From NCBI GenBank assembly GCA_003439945.1, contig QVRM01002279.1, forward strand, positions 160,849 to 224,848: a stretch of 64,000 nt of DNA, in the 5' to 3' direction. The stretch comes from Dermanyssus gallinae (lineage: Eukaryota > Arthropoda > Arachnida > Mesostigmata > Dermanyssidae). The position numbers and the translations under genes are program-made. Positions 60,101 through 64,000 of this stretch are shown in pieces. The notes under the pieces were generated by a model, which worked only from the letters and a program-made list of their open reading frames with translations, was not told the origin of the DNA and searched no databases. How positions within the stretch are numbered: the first letter of the stretch is position 1; each line of letters begins with the position of its first letter.

Positions 60101-61313
60101 CAGTAAATGTGATAAAGAGATAAAAAACATTCGCAAAATCTAATTGGGCTTTGGGCAAAAGCGGCACAGAAAAGCTAGTATAATATATCATGATTCTCAC
60201 TACTGCCGCCAAGCTATTCCTAGTGCAGGACTTTAGAATTAAATATGTGTTTATCTATCGACTGGTCATCTACCTAGAACCATGGATGGTAAGCTAAGCC
60301 AAGTAAGTGGTCTCTGGTAGTTAAAAGCACAAAAAAGAATGGCCTTGTTGATAATATTATATACAGAAAACAGGAAAATTCTGACATACTGGAGATACGA
60401 CACAGACGCGGAGGGCCCGGCCATTACACATTTAGCTCTACGGTCTTGAAGCGAGCGCGCCGGATGTATATAGAAGCAGAACTGACTGACTTCGATAGGC
60501 ACGATACCTAACCTTACCTATTGCCGGAGCCAGAAAGAGAGGCGGAGGAGCATACGAAGCCAGCTGACCGGAAGACTAGCTGACCAACACATGCCCTAAC
60601 AACCAGCGTGCGCACTTTAACCGAGAAACACTGGAAAAGAAAACTGGACCTATATATCAGTAAACTGTTTGCGTTTGAAATATTAGCTCTTATTGGGCCA
60701 AAGACACGCACACTAGTTGATAAAATCTAGAACACCCTTTGTGTTGCGTCCAGCGACAAGTGCTTGGCACAAATATATGCATATATAAATATTTATATAT
60801 TTACTGCTCTAATATGTAATGAGCCGCGGCCTGTGCACGAACGGCAGGAGATGCAGTTACAAAACCGTTGTCGTTTTACTATTATCAGTAGTTTCCCACC
60901 TAGACTAAAGACGGAAATCTTATTACAGCTGATGTCAATGCTGCAGTTGCTCTTCTGGTCTGCTGCTGTTGTCGTTGCTGTTGTTGGTGTGATTGTTACA
61001 AACTTGTTTTACACATTTCAAACGTACAGTTCAAACCGGGCTAGAGCGAGTTTAGCGCATGGTACGACCAAAAGCCGCTTAGCGGCAAAGTTAGCGAGTT
61101 GGCTAACCCCCGTCGTCGAGTACTCGACTGCTGTGAGCCGTGGACTTCCGCTTTCATCACTGGCGACCAGCCAACAATCTGGAGGCATAGTGGGCAAATC
61201 ACAGGAGGGGCGCCGTAGAGGTTTCGGTCAAGGCCGCCGTTGAGCAAAAAGGAGACGTTGCTTCGTCGTTGCTTTCCTACTATGCATGTGTGTCTGTGTG
61301 GGTGTGTGCGTGC
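60101..61313. other. no gene recognised
   Basis: The frame at 60764-61243 (159 codons) contains one hydrophobic stretch (LLFWSAAVVVAVVGVIVTNL) that could span a membrane, but it has no family signature. It is not called as a gene. Confidence 0.3.
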
Positions 61314-61338
61314 GTATGTATGTATGTATGTATGTATG
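61314..61338 (+). repeat. (TATG)n microsatellite
   Basis: These are TATG tetranucleotide units within a TG-rich stretch. Confidence 0.9.
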
Positions 61339-61708
61339 TTTGTGTGCTTGTATGTATCTCAGGGAGACATTCGTCCGCGTAACACGAAAGAAACTCTTTT
61401 CACTTCGACTTCATCACTGGCAGTGGCCTCAACAGACGACGACTCGTTGGACGCCGCGTCGCTCCACGGACTCGCTACGGCTAAGGAGAGATGCCACTTG
61501 CTATACTTACGAGACACAGCAACACGCGGACCTCACAAACCTCGCTGCCCTCCATCCGCTCTCTTCACCATCAAATCCCGCTGTTTTCCTTCAACCAGTG
61601 CAGCTTTATCTCACAAATTGACGGAAACAGGAAACGGTTCTTGCTCTCTTTCGCTCTCTTTCGTGACATATGTACACCAGTAAAGCTTAAATAAGAGCAA
61701 ATAATATT

Positions 61709-61711
<3 letters not shown>
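61339..61711. other. no gene recognised
   Basis: I see nothing supportable in this stretch. Confidence 0.35.
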
Positions 61712-61769
<58 letters not shown>

Positions 61770-61776
61770 TATATAT
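61712..61776 (+). repeat. (TA)n microsatellite
   Basis: This TA tract of about 32 units has one interruption and lies about 30 bases upstream of the SINE insertion. Confidence 0.95.
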
Positions 61777-61822
61777 AGCAAAAGAGAGAGATACTTACTG
61801 TTGCTTAAGTTAAGACAGTGCT

Positions 61823-62009
61823 GTCGAGCCCGGTAGCGTGGTGGCATGCGTCTGCGCCTCGCGATCGGAGGAGACTCATAGGTGCGCGGGTTCGAGCCCC
61901 ACCGTTGCACATTTGTATTTATGGCGGTCCGTATATGAAGCAATGCGAAAAAGCAGTCCGATGGACGTTAAATTTTGGCTGAAAGCTAGCCTTAAAAGTA
62001 TTTTTTTAG
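61823..62009 (+). mobile_element. full-length tRNA-derived SINE with 15-bp target-site duplication
   Basis: The 187-bp insert is bounded by perfect AGTTAAGACAGTGCT duplications (61808-61822 and 62010-62024). The head has an A-box-like GGTAGCGTGGTGGCATGCG and a canonical B box GGGTTCGAGCCCC (61888-61900), with about 45 bases between, as in pol III promoters. The body (CATTTGTATTTATGG ... GACGTTAAATTTTGG) is shared with 1321-1418. It ends in a T7 run plus AG rather than poly-A. The perfect duplication shows recent retrotransposition, presumably by LINE machinery supplied in trans. Confidence 0.9.
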
Positions 62010-62024
62010 AGTTAAGACAGTGCT

Positions 62025-64000
62025 AACCACTAAATGACTACATGACACATCAAAGTTACGAGATCATAAAACGTTTTCCTATCGCTTTCCGCTTAGGTTT
62101 GCTTAAACTAACCATCCGATAATCTATAGAAGCTTTGATAAACTTGACTCTATGCAATTCGATCGAAGCAAGCTCAAAAGATTGCAAGACGACTTTATGA
62201 AAATCAGTCAGTTAAACCCGTCGGAACTCTCCGCGCTAAGCTTGCGCTCGATAACACAACAACAAGGGTATTATTGCAGCCACCCTTGACACTGCTGATA
62301 CTTGTCACACACATTCAGCTTCTCTATAATGACAACCAACTGCAAGTGTCGAACCCCCTTCACAACGTTAGAAACCGGGCAGTCCCAGCCTCAAAAGTTC
62401 AATGGCCCATCTGCTGGAGGCAGTTCACTTGCGCAAGACCCTTATATGTGGGCAACGTCTCATCTTTCTGGCACCCTCATTTAATCATATCAGTCAATCA
62501 AATTGAAAAAATAAGAATAAAAAAAACAATATTCAAAATTAATTTCGGTCGCAAAAGGCGCCCCGGATATTTTATATCGCAATTAACGTATCGTACCTTC
62601 AGTTTCAACGACGGTGACAAAAAGCCTCGGACCCCCCCCCTAAAATATAGCTGCCGGAAATGATTCTTAATATTGGTCTTTATTGGTGGCCGCCGCCCAA
62701 TAGTTCTGCACATTCAGGCGCAAAAAAGCCCTTACGGTTTTTGTTCCTGCAGTTGTGTCTGTAGAACTCTCCAATCACGAAGTTCCACAACCCCTGGGGT
62801 AACCGCATCAGGGCTTGCAGAATGGCGGCCGCGCCGCAATCCATCGGCAGAGATCGAGCCTCTTAACTCACAAACCAGAGTTTGGCCCCCCTGATTCTGC
62901 AAACTAGGGTTTCCTATACATGGGAGGATAAAGACAGTAACCTAGGCATGTCCCTTGGATTTCCTACCTTGCCAACACTAGTGTTAAAACCAACAACAAT
63001 AAAATTCCGTCCGCTGAGAGAGCTCCATTCTGCTTAGCGGATTCTGGTGGAGGCGAGTAACATTTAGTGAACAATGGTCGCCGGCTATCGTTATGCCGTT
63101 TGCCGAATCAGTCTACTGGGACGTAACACAAAGGCTTACCAGAAACAACACGATATACCGCCCTAAATATCAGAGCTCTTCTTTAGAAAAAAACAGCTTT
63201 GTTTGGGACTTAATTACTGACGATTAAAACATTACTAAGTAACTCACACAATGGCACGGCCGAAGCGGGGTATTAGGCAAACACCGACGTTAGGAACTCT
63301 GGCCCTCATGGTGAGAATATTATAATATGTGTCTGATGGAGGATCTGTAGGGACTTAATGAAAGTTTACTGGATGTTGTATGGGACGCTTCATTCCATGC
63401 TTCACCGATTGAGGTCACAGACAGCGAACCTTGTGGTAGGTGCTTAAATTTCAGTGATTAAACCCTTATGATTCACTTCCGCAGATGAAAGACTCCCAGG
63501 AAGCCGATACAACTTACTCTTTTACAATCAAGGTAAATTGTGCTCGGAGTAGATCCAGTAGCCGCTAAGTTTTCACGCGAGTAAAGGGCACTCCTACTAG
63601 CGTACATGGAAGAAGCGTTGCAAGTAACTGGGCATGCGTTGCTCGGCTGCAATATTTAATTGCTAGCCGGACGAGAAATCTGAGGATGACCTTGAACAAA
63701 TGACACAGATTTACATTCATGTGAAGTACGCCTCGGCTTAAGCGCTAAAGGCGTTTAATAATATCTCGAGGTGATGCCAAAAGCCAGAGGAAAACATCAG
63801 CAGGCAGCGCAAAATAACTGCTGATACCAGTTGCTAACAAAAACTCTCATAACGTATTCTGTCTGAGAAAGGATGGCGCTCAAGAGGAAAGAAAATAAAG
63901 CATAGCAAACATGACGCAACGCGTACTGGCAACGCTTAAACCAACGGAGAGATTATTTTTCGATCAACCTTGACTTTTCGTGACCTTCCGAACTGTTCAG
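62025..64000. other. no gene recognised
   Basis: A C9 run lies near 62632-62640. The frames at 62274-62663 and 62673-62894 show no domain. Confidence 0.4.

Noticed and set aside
60764..61243. 159-codon frame with a hydrophobic segment
   Set aside because: It has one possible membrane stretch but no family signature, in a low-complexity neighbourhood.

Overview
This window is eukaryotic repeat-rich DNA, most likely from an arthropod and possibly a chelicerate. That assignment is inferred from the mix of mobile elements: a CR1/L2-like LINE whose ORF1 carries an SGNH-hydrolase-like domain, mariner-type transposases of the DUF4817 kind, tRNA-derived SINEs, and many CCHC-tailed non-LTR fragments. 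No bacterial features (operons, Shine-Dalgarno sites, CRISPR) are present. I found no convincing host gene, apart from one weak candidate receptor exon at 23229-23729 on the minus strand.

Layout. 1-5.8 kb: unannotated DNA with a SINE fragment, a 50-bp tandem duplication and hairpins. 5.8-10.6 kb: a nearly full-length minus-strand LINE with ORF1 and ORF2. 11-12.6 kb: a tRNA-derived SINE head and the 3' ends of two different LINEs. 15-16 kb: a strong hairpin, a SINE-like repeat and a mariner remnant. 20.7 kb: a LINE 3' end. 24.3-29.6 kb: a nest of degenerate LINEs, including one LINE inserted into another. 32-33.3 kb: a Ty3/Gypsy pol remnant. 34.1-35.8 kb: two LINE copies head to head, with RT and a restriction-like endonuclease domain. 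36.2-36.95 kb: a Penelope-like remnant. 38-40 kb: an in-frame 30-bp minisatellite followed by a DUF4817 transposase pseudogene that is split by a SINE-bearing insertion. 41.8-46.8 kb: a LINE cluster, including two 5'-truncated copies of one family in opposite orientation, each bounded by a 15-16 bp target-site duplication. 47.2 kb: a minus-strand SINE. 48.7-50.1 kb: a LINE ORF1 (gag-like) remnant. 53.8-54.1 kb: a very long TTG/TCG trinucleotide array. 58.7-59.9 kb: another restriction-like-endonuclease LINE. 61.8-62.0 kb: an intact-looking SINE with a 15-bp target-site duplication.

The elements do not form a pathway. They record repeated waves of retrotransposition. Non-LTR machinery (endonuclease plus RT) of at least four lineages is present as donor remnants, and short tRNA-headed SINEs are likely passengers of such machinery. 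Several (AAT)n arrays sit exactly at LINE 3' ends and are best read as element tails. Family calls rest on motifs seen in hand translations. No database search was possible.
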